From contig JAJTEL010000004.1 in assembly GCA_021299715.1 (NCBI GenBank), positions 62,001 through 126,000 of the forward strand: a stretch of 64,000 nucleotides of DNA, written 5' to 3'. Origin of the DNA: Ilumatobacteraceae bacterium (GTDB lineage: Bacteria > Actinomycetota > Acidimicrobiia > Acidimicrobiales > Ilumatobacteraceae). This document shows positions 55,038 to 64,000 of the stretch, in pieces (within the stretch, counting starts at the first letter, position 1; every line of letters starts with the position of its first letter). The notes beneath the pieces were generated by a model. That model had not been told where the DNA came from. It ran no database searches and saw only the letters and a program-made list of their open reading frames with translations. The translations under genes and the position numbers were made by a program.

Positions 55038-55424
55038 ATGAAAACTTATGAAGCAGTAGAACAATTCGCAGCACTTGCACGCATGATTGCTGAAGGTGAC
55101 TGGGGCTATGCCGAGCCGTGGCAGGGGGCCGATGTAGTTGTTGTAGACGTTGCGCCTGCACCAACTCCTAACGCCTGGTTGCCCGACTACGAGTATGTGG
55201 TAACGCAATATGTTCGTGAGCTCAGTTGGGTTTTCGAACAAGCACGTGACGCAGTGAAAGATCACGACGGGTACGGCATGTTCAAAGAGGAGTTCTTTGG
55301 CCGCATGGGTGAAGCCGTTAATGCGTGTGGTTCAGATGTTCCCATCACGACGCATCTCAACGTTGCGTTATTTGCTGCACGCTTCTTTGTTGAAAGTGTT
55401 ATCGGAAGGTTCGATCACGAATGA
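55038..55424 (+). CDS. Uncharacterised protein D
   Basis: A 128-residue soluble protein, mostly helical (YEAVEQFAALARMIAEGDWG, YVVTQYVRELSWVFEQARDAVKD, TTHLNVALFAARFFVESVIGRF) with a VVVVDVAPAPTPNAW strand/loop near 33-46. No family recognised. A perfect TAAGGAGGA stands before the ATG, nine bases after protein C, so it belongs to the same transcript. Converges with the DUF3054 gene, overlapping by ten bases. Confidence 0.62.
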   Translation: MKTYEAVEQFAALARMIAEGDWGYAEPWQGADVVVVDVAPAPTPNAWLPDYEYVVTQYVRELSWVFEQARDAVKDHDGYGMFKEEFFGRMGEAVNACGSDVPITTHLNVALFAARFFVESVIGRFDHE

Positions 55425-55771
55425 CGTCTAGCAACTACCGCTCGCCATCCCCACATGGTGGCTGCCAAGAAAACACTGGCAACTATGACGAATGCCAATG
55501 CGGTCCCGCGGTTGAACACCAGGTTTCGCAACAGCATTCCAACAAGCACGGTGCTTCCCCATATTGCTGCGATGAGATTGCTCTTTCCCAGAACATTCAG
55601 AAGAATGTGAATCCCGGTGACGGCAATCAGAAAAGGCGCCGCCACAAACAAAACGCCTGAGATTCCTGTGTCTGTGTCGTGATTGCGCGTGCCAATAATG
55701 ACAAGTGCCATCACGCACAACACATCAAAAGCAAGCGCCTGAAGGGCTTTGCTATTTAGGTTGATTTTCAA
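55415..55771 (-). CDS. DUF3054 family membrane protein
   Basis: A 118-residue protein with four predicted helices. The first carries DVLCVMALVIIGTRNHD, the D----f--iGr--H pattern of DUF3054, followed by GVLFVAAPFLIAVTGIH. Common in Actinobacteria, function unknown. Start overlaps the ino1 stop by four bases, so it is read with ino1; 3' end overlaps gene D by ten bases. Confidence 0.75.
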   Translation of the reverse strand: MKINLNSKALQALAFDVLCVMALVIIGTRNHDTDTGISGVLFVAAPFLIAVTGIHILLNVLGKSNLIAAIWGSTVLVGMLLRNLVFNRGTALAFVIVASVFLAATMWGWRAVVARRHS

Positions 55772-57093
55772 TCTGTCTCGTCGTAGTACTCACGACCAAG
55801 GTGTGTGATCTGGTCTTCACCCATCATCCAACGCAACGTGTTCTTCAACTTTGCAAGCTGAATGAACAAGTCGTGTTCGGGGTAGAGGCCAGGTGCTACC
55901 TGTGGGCTCTTGTAATAGAACGACAGCCACTCTTGAATGCCGCCAAGTCCTGCACGTTGTGCAAGGTCTGAGTACAAGATGAGGTCGAGCGCAAGTGGAG
56001 CCGCAAGGATGGAGTCACGACACAAAAAGTTCACCTTGATCTGCATTGGATATTCCAACCAGCCGGTGATGTCGATGTTGTCCCAACCCTCTTTGTTGTC
56101 ACCACGTGGTGGGTAGTAGTTGATTTGCACTTTGTGGAACACGTTGCCGTACAGCTCGGGGTTCAGGTCGGGGCGCAGAATGTCTTCAAGAACACCCAGT
56201 TTTGATTCTTCTTTTGTCTTGAAGTTTTCTGGAGCGTCGAGAACTTCACCGTCGCGGTTTCCGAGAATGTTGGTTGAGTACCAACCAGACAATCCCAATT
56301 GGCGAGCCTTCAACATTGGTGCCAACACCGTCTTCATCAATGTTTGACCGGTCTTGAAGTCTTTTCCTGAAATGGGGATGTTGTGCTTGGTTGCATATTC
56401 ACGCAAACACGGCATGTCCACGGCCAAGTTCGGTGAACCGTTCGCAAATGGAACACCTTCTAACAATGCGGCGTATGCGTACAACATGGACGGCGCAACC
56501 TGATCTGAGTTCGCATCAATTGCCTTCTCGAAAGATTCGATTGTTTGGTGATCGGGGCCTGGCTCGATGAACACTTCGGTGCTCGCACACCAAATCATGA
56601 CTAAGCGATCAACTTTCTTTTCATCGCGGAAGCGGTTGATGTCGGCACGAATGCCGTTCAACATTGCGCGCTTTCCAATCTCACCCATGGTGTGTTCGCC
56701 AGTGAGGTTGCGTGCGTACTTGCGTTCAAATGCTGCCTTCATGGGGCGAATCTCTCGCAGCGTTTCTGCGATGGCTTCAATGTGCTTGCCCTGTTCCAAA
56801 ACACCTGCGCGTGATGCCGCTACATACGCGTCGTCGGGGAACACGTCCCATGCGCCCCATTCGATGTCTTCGAGGCGAGCAAGGGGCACGAAATCCTTAA
56901 TGAGTGGTGAGCGACCATCGGTGCGCTTCCCCAAACGAATGGTGCCCATTTGCGTCATGGATCCGGCAAGAAGACCCTGTCCGCGCTTGGCGAGTTCAAC
57001 GCCGGCGATCAAGGTGGAGGCCACAGCGCCAAGGCCAACGGTGAGAACACCAAGCTTTCCTTCGGCGGGGGCAATGGAACGAGTTTCAGACAT
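55768..57093 (-). CDS. ino1: Myo-inositol-1-phosphate synthase
   Basis: A 441-residue NAD-dependent enzyme: LGVLTVGLGAVASTLIAGVELAKRG (NAD Rossmann), WCASTEVFIEPGP, NGSPNLAVDMP, the ISGKDFKTGQTLMKTVLAP active-site segment with lysines, and SILAAPLALDLILYSDLA. It converts glucose-6-phosphate to inositol-1-phosphate for phosphatidylinositol and mycothiol in actinobacteria. ATG before SETRSIA preferred over a GTG three codons upstream. A strong hairpin ends 14 bases before the start. Confidence 0.94.
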   Translation of the reverse strand: MSETRSIAPAEGKLGVLTVGLGAVASTLIAGVELAKRGQGLLAGSMTQMGTIRLGKRTDGRSPLIKDFVPLARLEDIEWGAWDVFPDDAYVAASRAGVLEQGKHIEAIAETLREIRPMKAAFERKYARNLTGEHTMGEIGKRAMLNGIRADINRFRDEKKVDRLVMIWCASTEVFIEPGPDHQTIESFEKAIDANSDQVAPSMLYAYAALLEGVPFANGSPNLAVDMPCLREYATKHNIPISGKDFKTGQTLMKTVLAPMLKARQLGLSGWYSTNILGNRDGEVLDAPENFKTKEESKLGVLEDILRPDLNPELYGNVFHKVQINYYPPRGDNKEGWDNIDITGWLEYPMQIKVNFLCRDSILAAPLALDLILYSDLAQRAGLGGIQEWLSFYYKSPQVAPGLYPEHDLFIQLAKLKNTLRWMMGEDQITHLGREYYDETD

Positions 57094-57106
57094 GGCTTCC
57101 ACGCTA

Positions 57107-57137
57107 GGCGACAGGGGAGGCCCTCCCCTGTGACGCC
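57107..57137. other. Long hairpin just upstream of ino1
   Basis: GGCG-ACAGGGGA / TCCCCTGT-(GA)-CGCC, 12 pairs interrupted by a two-base bulge, five-base loop. No T run on either side. On the minus strand it stands between the haloalkane dehalogenase-like gene end and ino1, so it could be a terminator remnant or an mRNA-leader element. Confidence 0.5.
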
Positions 57138-57174
57138 CGCTGTTTCTGTTCTAGGAATTGATGAAAATTGGCGA

Positions 57175-58095
57175 TTAGACGGGATTTGCAGCGATGAATT
57201 GGTTCACAACGGCGGCAAATTCTTTGCCCTTGTCTTCCTGAAGGAAGTGTCCGCCGCCTGTGATGATGACGTGTGGTTGGCCCTGAGCGCCTGGCACGTC
57301 ACGTTCAAATACCTTCTGTCCACCACCTGTTACCGCGTCTTGGTCGCTAAACGAAGTGAGGAATGGCTTGTTCCAGGTGCGAAGAACGTCCCACGCCTTC
57401 TTGTTGGCGATGTTGGAGGGATGATCATCGCCGTCGGGATACAGGGCGGGGAAAATACGTGCGCCGGCTTTGTATGTGTCGTCGGGGAACGGTGCGTCGT
57501 ATGCGGCAATCTCTTCTGCGGACAACTCTGTGGCGCAACCACCGTTCACCAATTTGCCTACGTCGAACACGGGAACTTCTTGGGAGTACTTCTGCCACGC
57601 ACGGAATGCGGCAGAGGGTTGCCGAGTTGCCAGAGGAAGGCCGGTGTTCGCAATAACGATGCGAGTAAAGCGGTCAACATTTTCTGTCGCCACGCGTAAT
57701 CCGATAAGGCCACCCCAGTCCTGACACACAAGTGTGAGATTCGTGAAGTTGTTTGTACGAATCCATTCGTTCATCCATGCAACATGGCGTTCGTAGGTGT
57801 AGTCAGATGTATCCACTGGCTTGTCGCTACGACCAAATCCAATGAGGTCGGGCGCAATGACACGGTGACCAGCAGCAACAAAGGCGCTCATCATTTTGCG
57901 ATACAGGAACGACCAACTTGGTTCGCCGTGCATCACCAAGATTGTGTTTGCTGCATCGTTTGGGCCCGTTTCGTAATGGGCGATACGAAGCGTGTCTGAC
58001 GTTTCATCAGCGGCCGACACTGTTGTGTACACGGGCTCATATGGCCAGTTGGGAATGTTGGCGAATCTCTCATCGGGCGTGCGAACACTTTTCAT
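57175..58095 (-). CDS. Haloalkane dehalogenase-like alpha/beta hydrolase (HLD-I type)
   Basis: A 306-residue hydrolase closely matching DhlA-type enzymes: HGEPSWSFLYRKM with Glu58, nucleophile Asp126 and halide-site Trp127 in VCQDWGGLIG, a second Trp (W167) where DhlA has its other halide-binding Trp, acid Asp253 in SDQDAVTGG and His283 in GGGHFLQED. Likely splits carbon-halogen bonds hydrolytically; natural substrate unknown. Start set at the ATG with an AAGAGG seven bases upstream; longer starts exist. Divergent from the RDD gene. Confidence 0.85.
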   Translation of the reverse strand: MKSVRTPDERFANIPNWPYEPVYTTVSAADETSDTLRIAHYETGPNDAANTILVMHGEPSWSFLYRKMMSAFVAAGHRVIAPDLIGFGRSDKPVDTSDYTYERHVAWMNEWIRTNNFTNLTLVCQDWGGLIGLRVATENVDRFTRIVIANTGLPLATRQPSAAFRAWQKYSQEVPVFDVGKLVNGGCATELSAEEIAAYDAPFPDDTYKAGARIFPALYPDGDDHPSNIANKKAWDVLRTWNKPFLTSFSDQDAVTGGGQKVFERDVPGAQGQPHVIITGGGHFLQEDKGKEFAAVVNQFIAANPV

Positions 58096-58192
58096 AGAAA
58101 CCTCTTTCGCTGTGTTTGTCACGACCATATTGGCTTCAGAGCTATTCTTCACCTAGCACGGTGTATTCACACCTTTCTAAAGGAAAACAGAC

Positions 58193-58579
58193 ATGGCTAA
58201 TCCATTTGCAACGCCACCTCCACCACCGTCGTCGTCCGGAGTAGTTCCCTGCGACAACGGCGTGCGCTTCGGTGCATTTGCATTGGATTTTTTGCTGATA
58301 ATCGTTACCTGTGGAATCGGTTGGTTGATTTGGAGCATCGTGTTGTGGGGTCAAGCAACGTCACCCGCGAAGAAGATGTTGGGTTTGTATGTAGTCGACC
58401 TACAGACGGGCGCTCCCGCCACCATGCAGCAGATGTTGTTGCGCGAATTGCTTGGCAAGATTGTCCTGGGGTGGGTGACTGGACTTGTAGGCATCATCAG
58501 TGCGGTTCTCATTTTGATCCAGCCCACTCGCCAGGGTGTGTGGGACTACATCTCTCGGACCACTGTTGTCCGTCGTTAA
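58193..58579 (+). CDS. RDD family membrane protein
   Basis: A 128-residue protein: Pro-rich N-terminus (PPPPPSSS), two or three helices (GAFALDFLLIIVTCGIGWLIWSIVLWG, LGWVTGLVGIISAVLILI) and SPAKKMLGLYVVDLQTG, the G--llGl-vv-----g string of RDD proteins. AAAGGA precedes the ATG. Transport or stress role in other RDD proteins; unknown here. Confidence 0.82.
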   Translation: MANPFATPPPPPSSSGVVPCDNGVRFGAFALDFLLIIVTCGIGWLIWSIVLWGQATSPAKKMLGLYVVDLQTGAPATMQQMLLRELLGKIVLGWVTGLVGIISAVLILIQPTRQGVWDYISRTTVVRR

Positions 58580-58610
58580 GTCGCCTGTTCTTGCCGTGGT
58601 GGGGTTAGCT

Positions 58611-58883
58611 ATGGCCAGCCCTGCTGCGCGCATGGCCGCCGACTGGCTGCAGCACCAACCCAGCCTGTGCCCACTTCAGCGGTTTGCCGGCATTCCGTGC
58701 CCCAGTTGTGGGGGTACGCGAGCCAGCCTGTACCTGCTCGGTGCAGACCCTGTTTCGGCGTTCAAGGCCAATGCCGCTCTCACCGCCGCAGTCATCACCT
58801 TCGGAGTTCTGGTGGCAGCCAAGAAAGTGGATTTGCCCCACTTTTTAGGGGTTGCGAACCCTCAAATGGCAGTGGCAGACTGA
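58611..58883 (+). CDS. DUF2752 family membrane protein
   Basis: A ~90-residue protein with the family signature CPLQRFAGIPCPSCGGTRASLYLL (two Cys-Pro motifs) followed by a membrane helix (NAALTAAVITFGVLVAA). Start is uncertain: the ATG at 58611 has GTGGGG upstream, but TTG 58566 or GTG 58596 would include a full first membrane helix usual for the family. Shares strand with the RDD gene and ends five bases before the ilv leader peptide. Confidence 0.7.
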   Translation: MASPAARMAADWLQHQPSLCPLQRFAGIPCPSCGGTRASLYLLGADPVSAFKANAALTAAVITFGVLVAAKKVDLPHFLGVANPQMAVAD

Positions 58884-58888
58884 AACCG

Positions 58889-58936
58889 ATGAAGACAGGA
58901 ACTGCCCACAAGAGCCTCGTCGTAGTAGTTCTGTAG
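58889..58936 (+). CDS. ilvL: ilvBNC leader peptide
   Basis: A 15-codon frame, MKTGTAHKSLVVVVL, then TAG. Four consecutive Val and two Leu codons (CTC GTC GTA GTA GTT CTG) stand just before a strong hairpin and a terminator ahead of ilvB, the arrangement of ribosome-mediated attenuation by branched-chain amino acids. Little Shine-Dalgarno signal; a weak TTGCGA/CAGACT promoter would start transcription at the ATG, i.e. leaderless. Confidence 0.8.
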   Translation: MKTGTAHKSLVVVVL

Positions 58937-58960
58937 CGCGTCGGCACCCGCCGCACGCGC
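58936..58960 (+). promoter_or_regulatory. Attenuator first hairpin
   Basis: GCGCGT-CGGC-ACCC-GCCG-(C)-ACGCGC, ten pairs with one bulge, starting at the last base of the leader stop codon. Expected pause/anti-terminator region of the ilv attenuator. Confidence 0.65.
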
Positions 58961-58965
58961 TTTTC

Positions 58966-58988
58966 ACCACCCAACGGGGTGGTTTTTT
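58966..58988 (+). terminator. ilvBNC attenuator terminator
   Basis: CCACCC (58967-58972), loop AACG, GGGTGG (58977-58982), then six T (58983-58988). Lies 50 bases before ilvB; probably a conditional terminator controlled by translation of the leader peptide, though it could also end the upstream DUF2752 transcript. Confidence 0.8.
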
Positions 58989-59038
58989 CATTTCTCAGAC
59001 CAGATTCACTAGTAGCGCCAGACAGAAGGAGACACCAG

Positions 59039-60792
59039 ATGTCGAAAAAAGAGATTCTCACAGGAGCCGAAGCGTTAATTCGCTCGCTGGAGATGGAGAA
59101 CGTGGAAATCATGTTCGGCCTCCCCGGCGGTTGCATCTTGCCTGCATACGACCCTTTGTTGAAGTCGTCTATTCGTCACGTACTTGTTCGCCATGAACAA
59201 GGTGCTGGTCACATGGCGCAAGGGTATGCCCATGTCACTGGTCGCCCAGGAGTTGCCATGGTGACAAGTGGTCCTGCTGCAACAAACATGGTCACTCCTT
59301 TGTGTGATGCATTCATGGACAGCATTCCAATGGTGTGCATTACGGGCCAAGTCAGCACGAGCGCAATTGGTACCGACGCCTTCCAAGAATGCGACACCGT
59401 CGGAATTACACGCAGTGTGACAAAGCACAACGAACTTGTGATGCGCGCAGAAGATATTCCTCTCGCCATTCGTCAGGCGTTTCATATTGCAACAACAGGT
59501 CGTCCGGGTCCTGTTCTTGTCGATCTTCCGAAAGACGTTCTGCAAAACACAATGGAATGGCATTGGCCAACCGATGAAGATGTTCTTGAATCACTGCCTG
59601 GTTACCGACCAATCACCAAGGGTCATCCGCGAATGATTAAAGAGGCCGCAAAGTTGTTGCTGGCCTCTGAACGCCCCGTGTTGTATTTGGGTGGTGGTGT
59701 GTTGAAAGCTCACGCTGCCGAAGCAGTACGCGAGCTTGCAGAGTTGTTGAAGACTCCTGTGGTCACAACGTTGATGGCGCGTGGTGCCTTCCCCGACGAT
59801 CATGAACTGTGTTACGGCATGCCCGGCATGCACGGAACTGCTACTGCAATCACTGCAATGCAGAAGGCCGACTTGTTGTGCGCGCTTGGTGCACGCTTCG
59901 ACGACCGAGTAACCGGCAAGGTGGCGTCATTTGCTCCCGACGCAAAGATCATCCACGTTGACATTGACCCTGCAGAACAAGGAAAAGTGCGCAAGCCTGA
60001 TGTTCCTATTGTTGGCGATTGTCGTTTAGTTGTTGAAGAAATTGTGAAGGCCGTCAAGGAATTGTTGGCCGAAGGAACAACACAAGTCGACATCACACCA
60101 TGGCGCAGTCGTGTAAACGGCTGGAAAGAACAATTCCCACTCACGTATGAACCATCCGAGCCAGGCGCACGCTTGAAGCCACAGTTCTGTTTGGAAAAAC
60201 TGCGTGATGCTGCACCGAAAAACACCATTCTTGTTGCAGGTGTTGGCCAGCATCAGATGTGGTCCAGCTTGTTTTGGAAGTTCAACGAGCCCTATTCATG
60301 GGTGAACTCGGGTGGCCTTGGAACAATGGGCTTTTCCGTACCCGCTGCAATTGGTGCAAAGGCCGCGCGTCCCGATGCAACAGTGTGGGCAATTGATGGC
60401 GATGGTTGTTTCCAAATGACTGCGCAAGAACTTGTCACCGCTTCTACGGAAGGTATTCACGTAAAGATCGCAATCTTGAACAACACCTACCTCGGCATGG
60501 TGCGTCAGTGGCAAGAAATGTTCTACGGCGAGCGCTATTCCGAAGTAGATCTTTCCGGTTGCCCCGACTTCGTGAAGTGGGCCGAAGCAATGGGCTGTGT
60601 TGGTATTCGCGTTGAATCACCAGAAGAGATTGACGCGGCAATTGAAAAAGCAAACAGCATTAACGATCGAAGCGTTGTTGTTGAATTCCGTGTTGAAGAA
60701 TTCGAAAAAGTCTTCCCCATGGTTCCAGCCGGAGCTAGCAACGACGATGTTCTTCTTCACCCCACGCAAGAGAACCGCAGGGAGTTCCTGAA

Positions 60793-60796
<4 letters not shown>
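59039..60796 (+). CDS. ilvB: Acetolactate synthase large subunit
   Basis: A 585-residue ThDP enzyme: catalytic Glu in RHEQGAGHMAQGYAH, FGLPGGCILP, and the ThDP/Mg motif GDGCFQMTAQELVTA...NNTYLGMVRQW. It condenses pyruvate (or 2-oxobutyrate) in the first common step of Val/Leu/Ile synthesis. Start fixed by AGAAGGAGA upstream of the ATG. Overlaps ilvN by four bases (GTGA). Confidence 0.97.
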
Positions 60797-62378
<1,582 letters not shown>

Positions 62379-62402
62379 TTCCACACAGTCACTAATTACT
62401 TG

Positions 62403-62437
62403 GAAGAGGCGTCGAGTCATCGGCGCCTCTTCTGCAT
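62403..62437 (+). terminator. Terminator of ilvBNC
   Basis: GAAGAGGCG (62403-62411) pairs with CGCCTCTTC (62424-62432); inner CGA/TCG adds three pairs around loop GTCA. Followed by TGCATTTA, so the T tract is weak. The remaining bases to 62634 hold no gene I can see, only the upstream region of the next gene. Confidence 0.65.
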
Positions 62438-62634
62438 TTACTGGCCTTAGGTTCGGGGAACAGTCTCCATCGCAACTCCACTACTAGTTGATCAGTGCGT
62501 GTCACCGGTTAGTGAATCTCGGTACACGAAACAATTACTTCTCGATAAAACCGGTCTTGCAGATGACACCGCATCACGCTGGCAGAGAGCGCACATCAAA
62601 ATTCGAACAGTCAAAGTCTGTCTATACTTCAGAA

Positions 62635-64000
62635 ATGACCACTAATCGTTCGCGTCGTTTTCGCAAGGCACTCGCATGTTCTGCAGTCGTGTTTGCTCCT
62701 TTTGCTTCTCAGGTCATGTCGTCTTCGGTGGTGCACGCTGCAGCATGTGTCCCTAATGAGCGCGGTACCGATACAGAAACTATTTTGACGTTTCGCACGA
62801 CGGGGACTTGTCAATGGACAGTTCCGTCGGGAGTTACCTCTGTGCGCGCCTTAATCGTCGCGGGTGGCGGTGGCGGTGGCTCCGACAATGGCGGCGGCGG
62901 CGGAGGCGGTGGTGTCATTCACGACCAGAACATCACGGTGACGCCCGGCGCTTCCATGAACATTGTTGTTGGTAACGGCGGTGCCGGTGCGGTGAATGCA
63001 TCATCAGTTGCATCCAATGGCGGTAACTCGAGTTTCGCCTCTTTGGTGGCACGTGGCGGAGGCGGCGGAGGAAGCATTGACAACACTGCTGGTGCCGACG
63101 GCGGATCTGCAGGTGGACGAGCTGCGAACCGTTGGGGCGGTGCACAAGATGCAATTGCAACTACATCTCCATCACAAGGGAACAACGGCGGCGCAAAACT
63201 CAACGGCGGTTTTGGCGGTGGTGGCGGTGGCGGCGCTTCCTCTGCGGGTAGTTCCGGCGGATCAAACATTGGTGGCAATGGAGGAAGTGGTTACACGAGC
63301 GACATTGATCTGAACTTTCAAGAGCTGCTTGTTTATGGCGGTGGTGGTGGCGGTGGTGGCGATAGCAACACTGCTGGAGATGGCGGTAGCGGTGGCGGCG
63401 GCGCAGGAAGCCGACGAGGAGACGAAACTCCTTCTGCGGGACTAAATGGATACGGCGGCGGTGGCGGTGGTGCTGGTGGCAGTGTGGCCGGTGGCCTTGG
63501 TGCGCGCGGAGGCTCGGGCGTTGTCATTCTTCGATTTACGCGCACCGTGTCTACCTATGCGGTGATCTACGAAGGATATAACGCGACTCTTACAGCGCCC
63601 GCTGGACGTACGTTTACCGATGTCGCATACGCCTCATACGGCACTCCGAGTGGAGCATATGGTTCGTATGTTGCAGGCGATTGTCACGAAACGAACACAA
63701 GAGCAATTCTGCTTCCTTCAGTAGTTGGCCAAAACTCGGTGACTCTTAGTGCTGATAACGGCGTGTTTGGCGATCCGTGTGGAGGAACATACAAATGGCT
63801 CGCGGTGTCTCTTACATTGTCAGCGCCGACCACAACGACCACAACAACAACAACAACTGTGCCCGCAGTGACCACAACTGCACCACCGGCACTCGACATT
63901 GTTGTAGTTGCACCGTCAACGTCGGTTGTTCCTGTCACGACTGTTCCTGTTGGTCAATCACAAATCCCGTTGATTACCGGAACATCAAAATCAACGCCGT
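62635..64000 (+). CDS. Secreted glycine-rich protein with SUEL-type lectin domain, 3' end outside window
   Basis: The frame from ATG 62635 stays open to the window end (455 codons seen). Residues ~1-36 are a signal peptide (basic start, hydrophobic core, VVHAAA). Next comes the glycine-rich repeat domain starting with CQWTVPSGVTSVRALIVAGGG and running to GSGVVILRF (about 57-302), with long Gly tracts. Then YEGYNATLTAPAGRTFTDVAYASYGTP and NGVFGDPCGGTYKWLAVSL form a galactose/rhamnose-binding lectin (SUEL, Gal_Lectin) domain at about 310-400. A Thr/Pro linker (nine Thr in a row, then more TT/PP) follows near 404-425. Likely displayed at the cell surface and binding a sugar. Further domains lie beyond the window. 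Confidence 0.85.
   Translation, partial: MTTNRSRRFRKALACSAVVFAPFASQVMSSSVVHAAACVPNERGTDTETILTFRTTGTCQWTVPSGVTSVRALIVAGGGGGGSDNGGGGGGGGVIHDQNITVTPGASMNIVVGNGGAGAVNASSVASNGGNSSFASLVARGGGGGGSIDNTAGADGGSAGGRAANRWGGAQDAIATTSPSQGNNGGAKLNGGFGGGGGGGASSAGSSGGSNIGGNGGSGYTSDIDLNFQELLVYGGGGGGGGDSNTAGDGGSGGGGAGSRRGDETPSAGLNGYGGGGGGAGGSVAGGLGARGGSGVVILRFTRTVSTYAVIYEGYNATLTAPAGRTFTDVAYASYGTPSGAYGSYVAGDCHETNTRAILLPSVVGQNSVTLSADNGVFGDPCGGTYKWLAVSLTLSAPTTTTTTTTTTVPAVTTTAPPALDIVVVAPSTSVVPVTTVPVGQSQIPLITGTSKSTP

Noticed and set aside
56567-57133. 188-residue plus-strand frame opposite ino1
   Set aside because: Antisense shadow of a well-conserved enzyme; no ribosome site or domain.
62850-63500. Gly-codon repeats that could be read as a DNA repeat array or CRISPR
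   Set aside because: No constant unit or spacer; GGN codon repetition explained by the glycine-rich protein domain.
63831-63870. ACA/ACC triplet run that could be called a microsatellite
   Set aside because: It is in frame and encodes the poly-Thr linker of the secreted protein, typical for surface proteins of this lineage.

Overview
The window reads as a chromosomal segment of a free-living actinobacterium, most likely from the Acidimicrobiia (Ilumatobacter-like) side of the phylum. Signs of this are two WhiB regulators, a class E sortase, DUF2342 and DUF3054 proteins, a SenX3/RegX3-type phosphate two-component system with GTTCACC-type PHO boxes, an ino1 gene, a heme gene set of the coproporphyrin kind, and secreted proteins with long Thr-Pro linkers. 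The taxonomic placement is inference. Genes are packed tightly with many 1-4 base start/stop overlaps. I saw no rRNA or tRNA genes, CRISPR arrays, insertion sequences or prophage. No stretch over 300 bases lacks a gene; the longest gaps are 13023-13312, 62379-62634 and 53176-53406.

Region 1 (1-13.6 kb): a formaldehyde-activating-enzyme-like fragment, a small membrane protein, an SCP2-like protein, a K+-independent proton-pumping pyrophosphatase (hppA) divergent from sdhCAB, then an AAA+/VWA pair split by an oppositely oriented class III cyclase, two WhiB genes around ftcD and tatA, and a small hypothetical protein.

Region 2 (13.6-21 kb): a complete phosphate regulon, pstSCAB-phoU-phoR-regX3, preceded by a tandem array of 11-bp PHO-box repeats. 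An MFS gene follows, overlapping a convergent DUF2342 gene.

Region 3 (21-41 kb): moaE / small membrane protein / mreB, a quinoprotein dehydrogenase-like lipoprotein with tesB, a nitroreductase and a methyltransferase. Then comes an 11-gene minus-strand run from 39.3 down to 28.2 kb: M48 protease, ABC exporter, hemE-hemH-hemY, sortase, Lnt-like acyltransferase, GT4 glycosyltransferase, methyltransferase and an alpha/alpha-toroid protein. A plus-strand esterase-lgt-enoyl-CoA hydratase run follows.

Region 4 (41-50 kb): gatCAB (Asp/Glu-tRNA amidotransferase), an acyl-CoA dehydrogenase, and an fbpABC ferric iron importer whose promoter carries two DtxR/IdeR-like palindromes.

Region 5 (50-64 kb): branched-chain amino acid genes at two places (ilvD at 50 kb, ilvBNC at 59-62 kb, the latter behind a leader peptide rich in Val and Leu and a terminator hairpin), with ino1, a haloalkane dehalogenase-like protein and small membrane proteins between. 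At 51.9-55.4 kb lies an uncharacterised gene set: two paralogous ~400-residue proteins that look like two sliding-clamp-type domains plus a YbjN-like domain, two small orphans, a LexA-type box, a 12-codon mini-ORF and a hairpin. I consider this the best candidate for an undescribed system. The window ends inside a secreted glycine-rich protein carrying a SUEL-type (rhamnose/galactose-binding) lectin domain.
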